A stretch of 64,000 nucleotides of DNA from CAVQFD01 sp963724695 (GTDB lineage: Bacteria > Acidobacteriota > Vicinamibacteria > Vicinamibacterales > CAVVIG01): NCBI GenBank assembly GCA_963724695.1, contig CAVRVW010000012.1, forward strand, positions 62,001-126,000, in the 5' to 3' direction. Of this stretch, positions 24,897 to 33,965 are shown one piece after another. Positions within the stretch are counted from its first letter, which is position 1, and every line of letters starts with the position of its first letter. Under the pieces are notes generated by a model. The model was not told the origin of the DNA and did no database searches. It was given only the letters and a program-made list of their open reading frames with translations. Made by a program: the position numbers and the translations under genes.

Positions 24897-24956
24897 GGAT
24901 TGAGGGACTTAGGATTGAGGGACTGGGGATTGAGGGACTGGGGATTGAGGGACTGA
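24897..24956 (+). repeat. 15-base tandem repeat, four copies, abutting the lactate permease start
   Basis: Four consecutive 15-base units of GGATTGAGGGACTKR (copies begin at 24897, 24912, 24927 and 24942), preceded by a partial ACTTA. The units differ only in their last two bases (TA, GG, GG, GA). The last copy runs into GAGGAATTTAG just before the ATG at 24966, so the repeat appears to supply the ribosome-binding GAGGA. Confidence 0.85.
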
Positions 24957-24965
24957 GGAATTTAG

Positions 24966-26716
24966 ATGCCCTGGATTCAGGTGTACGACCCGCTCGGCAG
25001 CCCCTGGCTGAGCACCTTCGTTGCCGCGCTCCCGATTGTGCATCCTGCTGGCGGCGCTCGGCCGTGCTCGAGTGGCGGGCCCACATCGCGGCCGCTCGCG
25101 GGACTGGCGTCGGCGCTCGCCGTCTCTATCCTTGTGTACGGCATGCCGGTCTCGACGGCTGCCGCAACGGCCGTGTACGGCGCGGCGTACGGTCTCCTGC
25201 CGATCGGCTGGATCATCGTCAACGCGGTGTTCCTGTACAACCTGACCGTCGAAACCGGACAGTTCGAGATCGTCAAGGCGTCGGTGGCTCACCTGTCCGC
25301 GGACCGGCGGATCCAGGCCCTGCTCATCGCGTTCTCCTTCGGCGCCTTCATCGAGGGCGCGGCCGGCTTCGGCACGCCGGTCGCGATCTGCTCGGCGCTG
25401 CTCATCGGCCTCGGCTTCACGCCGCTCTACGCCGCTGGCCTGGCGCTCATCGCCAACACCGCGCCGGTGGCCTTCGGCGCCATCGGCACGCCCATCCTGA
25501 CGCTGGCGGCCGTGACCGGCATTCCGGCCATGACGCTGAGCGCGATGGCCGGTCGTCAGCTGCCGTTCGTGTCGCTCATCGTGCCGGCCTGGCTGGTGGT
25601 GACCATGAGCGGATGGCGCGGGTTCGTCGGCGTGTGGCCGGCCGTGCTCGTGTGCGGCGGCGTGTTCGCGGTCGTGCAGTTCTTCTGGAGCAACTTCATC
25701 GGCCCGGAGCTCGTGGACATCGTCGGCGGCCTCGCCTCGCTCGTGGCGCTGGCCGCTCTTCTGCCGGGTCTGGAAGCCGGCGGAGGTCTGGGAGTTCCCT
25801 GAGGTCCGCGCCGAAGCGGCCCCGCACCGGCGTCCGGCAAGCCTCGGCCACGGTCAGAGCCGTCGTCGTTCGCGCCTGGATGCCCTGGGTGTTCCTCAGC
25901 ATCCTGGTCACGCTCTGGGGCCTGGGCTCCGTCAAGGCGTTCTTGAACGGCGGGCCGTCAGGGCTTGCGGCCTACCGCGACGGGCAGGCCGCCGTCGTCA
26001 GCCATGTCGCTCTCGCCGACCTGGGACGTGCCGCTGCTGCACCGTCTGGTCTTCCGCGACTTCCCCGTCGAACCTGTCGCCGTGGATCGCGCCCGCGTCG
26101 ACGACCCGCAGTACCGGGGCACGCGAGCCGAGGCCGCGCGCTACACCCTCAACTGGCTGTCGGCCACGGGCACCGGCATCCTCATCGCTGCCATCGCCAC
26201 AGCGGTCTATCTCGGCGTGTCCGTTCGGGCAGGTGTTGTCGATTGCCGCGATGACGTTCGCTCGCATGCGGAACCCGCTTCTGACGATCGCGCTGATGCT
26301 CTCGCTCGGCTTCGTCACCCGCTACGGCGGCACGGACGCGACGCTCGGGCTGGCGTTCACGAAGACCGGTGTGCTCTATCCGTTCTTCGCGGCATTCCTC
26401 GGCTGGCTTGGCGTGGCGCTGACCGGCTCGGACACGAGTTCGAATGTCCTGTTCGGCAGCCTTCAGAAGATCACGGCCGCAACAGCTCGGCCTGAACCCG
26501 ATGCTCATCACCACGGCCAACAGCACGGGCGGCGTCATGGGCAAGATGATCGACGCGCAGAGCATCGTCGTCGCGACGGCGTCGACCGGTCAGCAGGGCC
26601 AGGAAGGCCGGATTCTCCGGTTCGTCTTCTGGCACAGCGTGGCGCTGGCCGCCATCATGGGCGTCATCGTGATGATGCAGGCGTACGTCACTCCGTGGAT
26701 GATTCCGGCGTACTGA
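24966..26716 (+). CDS. L-lactate permease, heavily frame-disrupted
   Basis: Joining the frames gives a transporter of about 575 residues of the LctP/LldP/GlcA family, which imports L-lactate or glycolate with protons. Family segments in order: MPWIQVYDPLGSPWLSTFVA, LIAFSFGAFIEGAAGFGTPV, IANTAPVAFGAIGTPILTLA, RYTLNWLSATGTGILIAAI, RYGGTDATLGLAFTKTG, LGWLGVALTGSDTSSNVLFG and LNPMLITTANSTGGVMGKMI, ending in VTPWMIPAY. At least six one-base frame changes are needed (near 25040, 25060, 25105, 25790, 26030, 26230 and 26485), most consistent with a single extra base. ATG at 24966 has a GAGGA 7 bases upstream. No lactate dehydrogenase gene is adjacent. Confidence 0.8.
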
Positions 26717-26728
26717 CCCGCGGCCGAA

Positions 26729-27125
26729 GTCCGGCTCGACGTCTGGCTCGACGTCGCGTGCCTGTTCAAGCACGCGGTCCGAGGCGCAGAAGGCCTGCCG
26801 GAGCGGCAAGGTCGACGTCAACGGCCAGTCCGCCAAGCCCAATCGACTGCTCCGCCCCGGCGACGAGGTGAGAATCGGCCGGCCGTTCGGCCGCAAGCAG
26901 ACGCGTCGTGGTTCGGGCGCGTCGCCGACCGTCACGTGTCGAAGGCCGACGCCAGGCTGCTCTACGAGGATCTGACACCGAAGCCGACGGCCGAGGAAAT
27001 TGAAACGCGCAAGCTCGAGCGCATGTACCGAGCCGCGGTGACGCCGCCTCAAGGCGCCCGACAAGCGGCAGCGCCGCGCGCTCCGGCGAGTCTCGAAAGG
27101 ACAGGCAGCGACGAGTCCAGGCTCG
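26729..27125 (+). CDS. S4-domain RNA-binding protein (Hsp15-like), frame-disrupted
   Basis: Frames joined by removing single bases give VRLDVWLDVACLFKHRSEAQ, KACRSGKVDVNGQSAKPNRL, LRPGDEVRIGRPFGRKQTVV, then LLYEDLTPKPTAEEIETRKL and KAPDKRQRRALRRVSKGQ. The first 60 residues are an S4 fold with the typical R-x-D-x-W-L start and the K-A-x-x-G-x-V-x-V-N turn; the basic tail resembles Hsp15, which recycles 50S subunits carrying nascent chains. No standard start codon is visible (GTC at 26729) and the exact end is obscured by frame breaks. It sits between the lactate permease and the convergent TerC gene. Confidence 0.6.
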
Positions 27126-27133
27126 GCCTGGAC

Positions 27134-27895
27134 TCAGTCTGGTTCGAATCGTCCGCGAGCAGGGCCTTGGCCGCGTCGTCCGTCTTGTCCGGGTGCTTCC
27201 CTTCCTGCGCGCGTGCGTACAGGAACGACACCCCGAAGATCACGACGATGAGGCCGAGCGAGAGCCACTTCGGGATCTCGAAGTGGACGTAGCCCGCCGG
27301 AGTGCAGGTACTCGACCACCAGCTTGATACCCGACCCACGCGATGATGATGAAGGCGCCGTCCACGAGCGCCGGATAGCGCTCGACAATCGCGAGCAGCT
27401 GGCCGATGACGAGCCGCATCGCGATGATGCCCAGGATGCCGCCGGTCAGGATGACCCACGTCTTCGGCGACATCGCGACGGCCACGAGGATCGAGTCGAT
27501 GGCGAAGACGATGTCGGTCAGCTCGACCTTGACGACGGTCGCCCAGAACGGCTGACAGCCCCAGCATCGGCCGTGGCCTTGGGCGGCGTCCGCCGCACCT
27601 CCTCGCCGCCGCGCTGGAGGAAGTGGTGAGCACGTCAGATACAGCAGATACGCCGCGCCGAGCGAGCTTCACCCAGCCCAGCTGGATGAGGTAGACGGCA
27701 AGGAGCGTCGCGAGCGCCCGGAAGCAGAAGGCGCCGAGGATGCCGTAGCGCAGCGCCTGCCGCTGCTGGTCCTTGGGCAAGCCGAGCACGAGGACCGCGA
27801 GCACCATGGCGTTGTCGGCGCTGAGCAAGCCCTTCGAGGGCGACGAGCAGCGGATGGTGACGAAGTCGGACGTATTCGAACACCGCCTCAGTATG
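27134..27895 (-). CDS. TerC/Alx-family membrane protein, frame-disrupted
   Basis: Joining frames gives SDFVTILLLVALEGLLSADN, AMVLAVLVLGLPKDQQRQAL, RYGILGAFCFRALATLLAVY, VELTDIVFAIDSILVAVAMS, WVILTGGILGIIAMRLVIGQ and DGAFIIIAWVGIKLVVEYL. LSADNA and DIVFAIDSI are the conserved acidic motifs of TerC (DUF475), thought to export manganese or calcium. At least five single-base changes are required. The start is near 27895, close to the divergent hspR promoter. The protein would be about 250 residues with seven membrane segments. Confidence 0.75.
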
Positions 27896-27906
27896 ATCTC
27901 ACCAGA

Positions 27907-27936
27907 CTTGACACGTCTCGTATCAATGCCTATACT
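27907..27936 (+). promoter_or_regulatory. Consensus promoter with HspR-like inverted repeat (HAIR)
   Basis: TTGACA (27908-27913), a 17-base spacer and TATACT (27931-27936) form an almost perfect housekeeping promoter reading into hspR. Superimposed is CTTGACA-N7-TATCAAT (27907-27927), which matches the HspR operator consensus CTTGAGT-N7-ACTCAAG at 10 of 14 positions with the correct 7-base spacing. HspR bound here would block the -35 region, giving autoregulated heat-shock control. Confidence 0.7.
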
Positions 27937-28314
27937 TGCACCGTTACAAGCCTTTTCGCGATCGACGCGCATCGATCGAGGACTTCTTCTTCATCAGCGT
28001 CGCCGCCCGGATGCTCGGGATGCATCCGCAGACGCTGCGCAAGTACGAGCGCCTCGGCCTGGTCCAGCCGAGCCGGACGATCGGCAGCATGCGCGCTCTA
28101 CTCGCGCGACGAGCTGGAGCGCCTCAGAGTCGATCAAGCGGCTCGTCGACGACGGCGGGCATCAACCTCGCGGGCGTCCAGCGGCTCCTGTCGATCGCGG
28201 AGGTCGTGCAGCGCATCCGCCCGCTGATGCGGCGACGATGCGCTGTCGGCGCGCGACGCGCGGCGCCTCGCGCAGGAGCTCGACGAGCTGACTCGGATGC
28301 TCGGATTCGACTGA
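27936..28314 (+). CDS. hspR: HspR-like MerR-family heat-shock repressor, frame-disrupted
   Basis: Joined frames read FFFISVAARMLGMHPQTLRK, YERLGLVQPSRTIGSMRLYS, RDELERLRVIKRLVDDGGIN, LAGVQRLLSIAEVVQRIRPL and DARRLAQELDELTRMLGFD. The N-terminal MerR helix-turn-helix (VAARMLGMHPQTLRKYERLGL) and the INLAGVQ segment are diagnostic of HspR, which represses chaperone operons with DnaK as corepressor. Single extra bases near 28085, 28128, 28155 and 28235 break the frame. The start codon is obscured: TTG at 27936 overlaps the -10 box and no other standard start is visible downstream. The stop TGA at 28312 is followed by the dnaJ GTG at 28316. Confidence 0.75.
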
Positions 28315-28315
28315 C

Positions 28316-29334
28316 GTGGATTTCAAGGACTACTACGCCACCCTCGGCGTCGCGCAAGACCGCCACCGAGAAGGAGATCAAGCAGGCGTTCCGGAAGCTG
28401 GCGCGCAAGCACCATCCGGACGTCAACCCCGGGGACAAGCGTGCCGAAGCGAGAGTTCAAGGAAATCAACGAGGCGCACGAGGTCCTGAGCGATCCGGAG
28501 AAGCGCAAGAAGTACGACGAGCTCGGCGCGAACTGGCGGGCGTACGAGCAGGCCGGCGCTGGAGCGGCCTCAGAGCGGTCCGTGGAACGTCACTACGGCG
28601 GCGGCGCCCCGGGTGGCGGCTTCCGCACCATGACCGAAGACGAGATGCGCGAGCATGTTCGGCAACGCCGACCCGTTCTCGGACTTCTTCCAGACCTTCT
28701 TCGGCGGCAGCCGAGGGCCGCTGACTCCTCGAGGCCGCGACGCGCGGCGGCGGGCGAGCCAGACAGGGACGTGATGTCGAGCAGGAAATCGACTCGGTCT
28801 CGAGGACGCGTACCACGGCGCCATGCGCAGGCTGCAGACGAATTTCAGCGGCCAATGCACGCTCGGTGGACGTGCGCATTCCGGCGGGAGTGGGCGACGG
28901 CTCCCGTGTGCGGATTGCGGGCGAAGGCGAACGTCGGCAGCGGGGGCGCTCCTTCGGGCGACCTGTATCTCCGCGATTCGGCTGACGCCGCACCCGACGT
29001 TCGAGGTCCGAGGCAAGGATCTGTACGCGCGCGTGGCGGTGCCGTTGACGACCGCCGTCCTCGGCGGCGAGAGCCGACGTCGCGACGCTCGGCGGGAAGA
29101 CGCTCCGGCTCAAGGTTCCGCCCGCGACACAGCAAGGCCAGGTGTTCCGGCTTGAAGGGCCACGGCATGCCCACGGCCGGCAAGCCGGATCAGACCGGGG
29201 ATTTGTACGCCACCGTTGACGTACAGCTCCCGCGCGAGCTGACGCCGGAGCAGCGCGCACATTTCGAGGCGCTGCGAAAGATCGACGAGGCCTCCAGGCT
29301 TCAGGCTTCAGGCTCCGGCACGGCAGCACGCTGA
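28316..29334 (+). CDS. CbpA/DnaJ-type J-protein, frame-disrupted
   Basis: The J-domain is clear: VDFKDYYATLGVA, EKEIKQAFRKLARKHHPDVN (the HPD motif) and FKEINEAHEVLSDPEKRKKY. A Gly-rich region and the C-terminal substrate domains follow (VDVRIPAGVGDGSRVRIAGE, TLGGKTLRLKVPPATQQGQV, GDLYATVDVQLPRELTPEQR). No CxxCxGxG zinc finger is present, so this is a class B, CbpA-like protein of about 330 residues. At least six single-base frame changes occur. GTG at 28316 starts one base after the hspR stop. The C-terminus (ASRLQASGSGTAAR) is encoded by a repeat tract. Works as cochaperone for DnaK and ClpB. Confidence 0.8.
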
Positions 29335-29423
29335 GGTCCGAAACCGAAGGCCAGAAGCCGCCGGAGCCTGAAGCCCAGCCGAAGCCCAGAAGCCGAGCCG
29401 GGAGCCCGAAGCCGAGAGAGAGA
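29289..29423. repeat. GAAGCCC/GGCTTCA repeat tract between dnaJ and clpB
   Basis: Imperfect short units on both strands: AGGCTTC, AGGCTTC, AGGCTCC, then CCGGAGCCTGAAGCCC, GAAGCCC, AGAAGCCG and GAGCCCG, GAAGCCG. The two orientations make it partly self-complementary, so it could fold. It begins inside the last codons of dnaJ and ends just before the clpB start. Confidence 0.65.
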
Positions 29424-29425
29424 CC

Positions 29426-32038
29426 ATGGACCTGAACAAATACACGCAAAAAGCCCAGGAAGCCGTCATCGCGGCGCAACAGCTCGCCACCGACTTGAGC
29501 CACGCGCAGATCGAGCCGGAGCATCTGCTCGTGGCCCTTGTCGAGCAGCGGGACGGCGTCGTGCCTGAGGTGCTCCGCAAGATGTCAGCGGACCCGGCGA
29601 CGATCGCTGCCGGCGCACGCGAGCTGCTCGCCAAGCTCCCGCGGGCCTATGGCGCGTCGCAGCCCGGACTGTCGCCGCGCTTCAGGATCGTGACCGACCT
29701 CGCGCAGGCCGAAGCCGAAAGGCTCAAGGACGAGTTCGTCAGCACCGAGCACCTCTTCATCGGCGTTGCGTCCGAGACCGGCCGCTCCCCTGCCGCCCGC
29801 CTGCTGACCGGGCGCGGGCTCACGAAGGACGCCATCTTCGCCGCGCTGACCAGCGTGCGTGGGTCGCAGCGCGTGACGAGCCAGAACCCCGAGGGCACCT
29901 ATCAGTCGCTCGAGCGCTACGGACGGGACCTCACTGAGCTGGCGCGCAAGGGCAAGCTCGATCCGGTCATCGGGCGCGACGAAGAGATTCGACGTGTCAT
30001 CCAGGTGCTGTCACGCCGCACCAAGAACAACCCGGTGCTCATTGGCGAGCCCGGCGTCGGCAAGACGGCCATCGTCGAGGGCCTGGCTGCCCGCATCATC
30101 CGGGGCGACGTGCCAGAGGGCCTCAAGAACAAGCGTATCGTCGCGCTCGACATGGGGGCCCTTGTTGCCGGTGCCAAGTACCGCGGCGAGTTCGAAGAGC
30201 GCCTGAAGGCCGTGCTCAAGGAGATCACGGACGCCGAGGGCCAGGTGATCCTGTTCATCGACGAGCTGCACACGGTCGTCGGCGCAGGGGCGTCGGAGGG
30301 TTCGATGGATGCCTCGAACATGCTCAAGCCGATGCTGGCCCGCGGCGAGCTGCACACGGTGGGCGCAACGACGCTCGACGAGTACCGGAAGCACATCGAG
30401 AAGGACGCTGCGCTCGAGCGCCGCTTCCAGACGGTGCTGGTCGGCGAGCCGACCGTCGAGGACACGATCAGCATCCTGCGCGGCCTCCGCGAGCGCTACG
30501 AGACGCACCACGGTGTCACCTTCAAGGATGCCGCGCTCGTCGCCGCCGCGGTCCTGTCGAATCGCTACATTGCAGATCGGTTCCTGCCGGACAAAGCCAT
30601 CGACCTCGTTGACGAAGCGGCATCGAAGCTTCGCATGGAGATCGACTCGATGCCGGCCGAGCTGGACGAAATCGAGCGCCGCGTGATGCAGCTCGAAATC
30701 GAGCGCGAGGCGCTGCGCAAGGAAAAAGACAAGGCCTCAGTGGAGCGCCTCGGCAAGCTCGACAAGGAGTTGGCCGATCTCAAGGAAGAACGAAGCCGCC
30801 TGGCATCACACTGGCAACAGGAGAAAGACAGAATTCAGCAGACCCGCAAGCTCCGCGAGGAGCTGGAAGCGGTCCGGCTGGAGGTCGAACATGCGCAGCG
30901 GGCCGGCGACTACACCAAGGCCTCCGAGCTCCAGTACGGCCGGGTGCCCCAGGTCGAACAGCAGATCAAGGCTGCAGAGGCCCAGCTGGCCGAGCTCCAG
31001 AAGAGCCAGCGGATGCTCAAAGAACAGGTAGACGAAGAGGACATCGCCGAGGTCGTCAGCAAGTGGACGCACATTCCAGTGAGCCGTCTCATGGAAGGCG
31101 AGATCCAGAAACTGATTCACATGGAAGAGCGGCTGCACCACCGGGTCATCGGACAGGACGAGGCGATCAACGCCGTGTCGAATGCGATTCGACGTGCGCG
31201 CGCCGGCCTGCAGGACCCTCGCCGGCCGCTCGGCAGCTTCCTCTTCCTTGGACCGACGGGCGTTGGCAAGACCGAGCTGGCCCGGGCACTCGCCGAGTTC
31301 CTGTTCGACGATGAACAGGCGATGATTCGAATCGACATGTCCGAGTACCAGGAGAAGCACGCGGTCTCGCGCATGCTCGGTGCACCCCCTGGATACGTCG
31401 GTTACGAAGAAGCCGGACAGCTGACAGAAGCCGTCCGCCGCCGCCCCTATGCCGTCGTGCTGCTGGATGAGATCGAGAAGGCGCACGCGGACGTCCTGAA
31501 CGTCCTGCTCCAGCTCCTCGACGACGGGCGCTTGACCGACGGGAAGGGCCGGACCGTGGACTTCAAGAACACGGTCGTGATCATGACGTCGAATCTCGGG
31601 AGCCAGTTCATCGCGGACAGCCAGAGCCTGGGAGAGGTGCCGGAAGGCGCGCGGCGACAGGTCATGGAGGCGCTCCGCGGCCACTTCCGGCCCGAGTTCC
31701 TGAACCGGATCGATGAGATCATCTTCTTCCACGCTCTTGGCAAGGCGCACATGAAGCGCATCATCGACATCCAGGTCGGGGGGCTGGTGCAGCGCCTGGA
31801 GGAACGGAAGATCCACGTGGAGCTGACCGATGCCGCCAGGGAGCGGCTGGTGAACGAGGGCTACGATCCGATCTACGGCGCGCGGCCCCTCAAACGGACG
31901 ATCCAGCGCCGGGTCCTCGACCCGCTCGCGATGCGGGTGCTCGAAGGTGCGTTTGGCGAGGGCGACACGGTGACGGTGGATGCCGGACCGGCCGATGCGC
32001 CGCTCGTCTTCGCCAAGCGAGAGACGGTGAGCACGTAG
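29426..32038 (+). CDS. clpB: ATP-dependent disaggregase ClpB
   Basis: A complete 870-residue AAA+ disaggregase that extracts polypeptides from aggregates with DnaK/DnaJ. The N-terminal repeat domain (KYTQKAQEAVIAAQQLA) is followed by NBD1 with Walker A GEPGVGKT at 207-214 and Walker B LFIDELHTVVGAG. Next comes the long middle coiled coil (about 410-530), then NBD2 with Walker A GPTGVGKTELA and Walker B VVLLDEIEKAH. The C-terminal D2 small domain carries YGARPLKRTIQRRVLDPLA. ATG at 29426 fits the family start. It lies in the hspR-dnaJ-clpB-ftsH run and its TAG stop directly abuts the ftsH ATG. Confidence 0.97.
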   Translation: MDLNKYTQKAQEAVIAAQQLATDLSHAQIEPEHLLVALVEQRDGVVPEVLRKMSADPATIAAGARELLAKLPRAYGASQPGLSPRFRIVTDLAQAEAERLKDEFVSTEHLFIGVASETGRSPAARLLTGRGLTKDAIFAALTSVRGSQRVTSQNPEGTYQSLERYGRDLTELARKGKLDPVIGRDEEIRRVIQVLSRRTKNNPVLIGEPGVGKTAIVEGLAARIIRGDVPEGLKNKRIVALDMGALVAGAKYRGEFEERLKAVLKEITDAEGQVILFIDELHTVVGAGASEGSMDASNMLKPMLARGELHTVGATTLDEYRKHIEKDAALERRFQTVLVGEPTVEDTISILRGLRERYETHHGVTFKDAALVAAAVLSNRYIADRFLPDKAIDLVDEAASKLRMEIDSMPAELDEIERRVMQLEIEREALRKEKDKASVERLGKLDKELADLKEERSRLASHWQQEKDRIQQTRKLREELEAVRLEVEHAQRAGDYTKASELQYGRVPQVEQQIKAAEAQLAELQKSQRMLKEQVDEEDIAEVVSKWTHIPVSRLMEGEIQKLIHMEERLHHRVIGQDEAINAVSNAIRRARAGLQDPRRPLGSFLFLGPTGVGKTELARALAEFLFDDEQAMIRIDMSEYQEKHAVSRMLGAPPGYVGYEEAGQLTEAVRRRPYAVVLLDEIEKAHADVLNVLLQLLDDGRLTDGKGRTVDFKNTVVIMTSNLGSQFIADSQSLGEVPEGARRQVMEALRGHFRPEFLNRIDEIIFFHALGKAHMKRIIDIQVGGLVQRLEERKIHVELTDAARERLVNEGYDPIYGARPLKRTIQRRVLDPLAMRVLEGAFGEGDTVTVDAGPADAPLVFAKRETVST

Positions 32039-33915
32039 ATGGCCGCCCCGAACCCTGCCCCGCGTCGCATGCCGGGTCCTCTCGGAGGACGCCCTTCGGC
32101 GCTCTGGTACGGGCTGATCGTCATCATGGTCATCGGCCTGGCGCAGGTGTACTACCTGGCGCCCGGCGGTCGAACCATTCCGTACAGCCAGTTCAAGCAG
32201 CTGGTGCAGGCCGGGTCGGTCGAGGAGGTCGTGGTCGGCGAGCAGATGATTCGCGGCACGCTGAAGGCGCCCCTCGAGGGCGACAGCACGCAGTCCCGCG
32301 TGTTCACCACGACACGCGTCGACGATCCCAAGCTGACCGAGGAGCTCGGCGCCAAGGGCGTCAAGTACAGCGGCGAGCTGCTCAACCGCTGGCTGCCGGA
32401 GCTGCTCAGCTGGATGGTCCCGCTCGCGATCATCGTGGCGCTGTGGGCCTTCTTCTTCCGTCGGCTGGGCGGCGCGGAAGGCGGCGTGATGTCCTTTGCG
32501 CGCAGCAAGGCCAAGATTTACGCCGACGACGAGGTCAAGGTCCGCTTCAGCGACGTCGCGGGCGTCGATGAAGCCGAGGACGAGCTCAAGGAAATCGTCG
32601 AGTTCCTCAAGAACCCCAAGAAGTACACGAACCTCGGCGGGCGCATTCCCAAGGGCGTGCTGCTCGTGGGCCCTCCGGGAACCGGCAAGACGCTGCTCGC
32701 CCGGGCCGTGGCCGGCGAGGCTCACGTACCGTTCTTCAGCCTGAGCGGGTCCGAGTTCGTGGAGATGTTCGTGGGCGTCGGCGCGGCCCGGATCCGCGAT
32801 CTGTTTCAGCAGTCCGAAGCCAAGGCGCCCTGCATCGTGTTCATCGACGAGCTCGACGCGCTCGGCAAGGCGCGCGTGCAGAGCCCGATCGGCAGCCACG
32901 AGGAACGCGAGCAGACGCTCAACCAGCTGCTGGCCGAGATGGACGGGTTCGACGGGCGCAAGGGCGTCATCATCATGGGCGCGACGAACCGGCCCGAGGT
33001 GCTCGATCCTGCCCTGCTCCGGCCCGGCCGGTTCGATCGCCAGGTCCTCGTCGACAAGCCAGATGTGAAGGGCCGCGAGGACATTCTGCGGATCCACGCG
33101 AAGAGCGTGAAGGTGTCCTCCGACCTCGATATCAAGGTCGTCGCCGCCCGGACCGTGGGGTTCGCCGGCGCGGATCTCGCCAACCTCGTGAACGAGGCGA
33201 CGCTGCTGGCCGCAAGAAACGACAAGACAGAGGTCGGTCCGCGGGACTTCGACGCGGCGATCGACCGGCTGGTCGCCGGGCTCGAAAAGAAACGCGTCAT
33301 GAGCGTGAAGGAGCGCGAAATCGTCGCCTTCCACGAATCCGGGCACGCCATCGTCGCGTCCGCGCTGCCCGGGATGGACCCCGTCCACAAGATCTCCATC
33401 GTGCAGCGGGGCTTCGGTGCGCTCGGCTACACGATGCAGCTGCCCCTCGAGGATCGCTACCTGATGACCCGCGCCGACCTGCTCGGCAAGCTGGCCGTCC
33501 TCATGGCGGGCCGGACGGCGGAGGAGATCGCGCTGGGCGAGATTCGACCGGTGCCCAGAACGACCTGCAGCGCGCGACCGAGATCGCGCGCGCGATGGTG
33601 ACCGAGTTCGGGATGAGCGAGGAGGTCGGCCTCATCAATCTGGAGGGCGCGCGGCGATCGCCGTTTCTGGACCTCGGCGGGCCGGAACGCGGCCTCTACG
33701 GCGAGGAAACGGCGCGAACCGTCGATGCCGAGATTCGCCGGATCCTGACCGAAGCGCACGCCACGGCCCGGCGTGTGCTCACCGAGCAGCGCGACAAGCT
33801 CTCTGCCGTCACCGCCCGGCTGCTCGAGGTCGAGGTGATGGAGGGCGAAGAGCTCCGCCGGATCCTCGACGCGCCGTCCGTGCCCGCCGACGCGGTGCTG
33901 CCGCCGGTCAATTAG
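32039..33915 (+). CDS. ftsH: ATP-dependent zinc metalloprotease FtsH, one frameshift
   Basis: A membrane-anchored AAA+ protease of about 625 residues that degrades misfolded membrane and regulatory proteins. Two N-terminal membrane helices (ALWYGLIVIMVIGLAQVYYL and LSWMVPLAIIVALWAFFF) flank a periplasmic domain. The AAA domain has Walker A GPPGTGKTLLA, Walker B CIVFIDELDALG and the SRH ATNRPEVLDPALLRPGRFDR. The zinc site is HESGH. The frame breaks near 33545, where an extra base separates EEIALGEI from STGAQNDLQRATEIARAMVT; the third zinc-ligand region follows. The downstream frame ends at 33915. It is probably cotranscribed with clpB. Confidence 0.94.
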
Positions 33916-33965
33916 CCCCCCCTTGCGCTCTCCTGGGGCGGGCGCTACAGTGTCCGCGTTCCTCA

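Noticed and set aside
24897..24956. Possible CRISPR array
   Set aside because: The 15-base units are directly adjacent without spacers, and no cas gene is present.
24966..29334. Pseudogene island (permease, S4 protein, TerC, hspR, dnaJ all dead)
   Set aside because: Each gene keeps full domain order and conserved motifs across frames, the changes are mostly single added bases, and dnaJ/hspR lie in an otherwise intact operon with an intact promoter. Error is more likely than decay.
30806..33388. An 860-codon open frame antisense to clpB and ftsH
   Set aside because: It is the mirror of two well-supported genes. In high-GC DNA the antisense frame that places its third codon positions opposite sense second positions often stays open. 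It has no recognisable domain and is rich in His, Asp, Glu and Arg, typical of such shadows.
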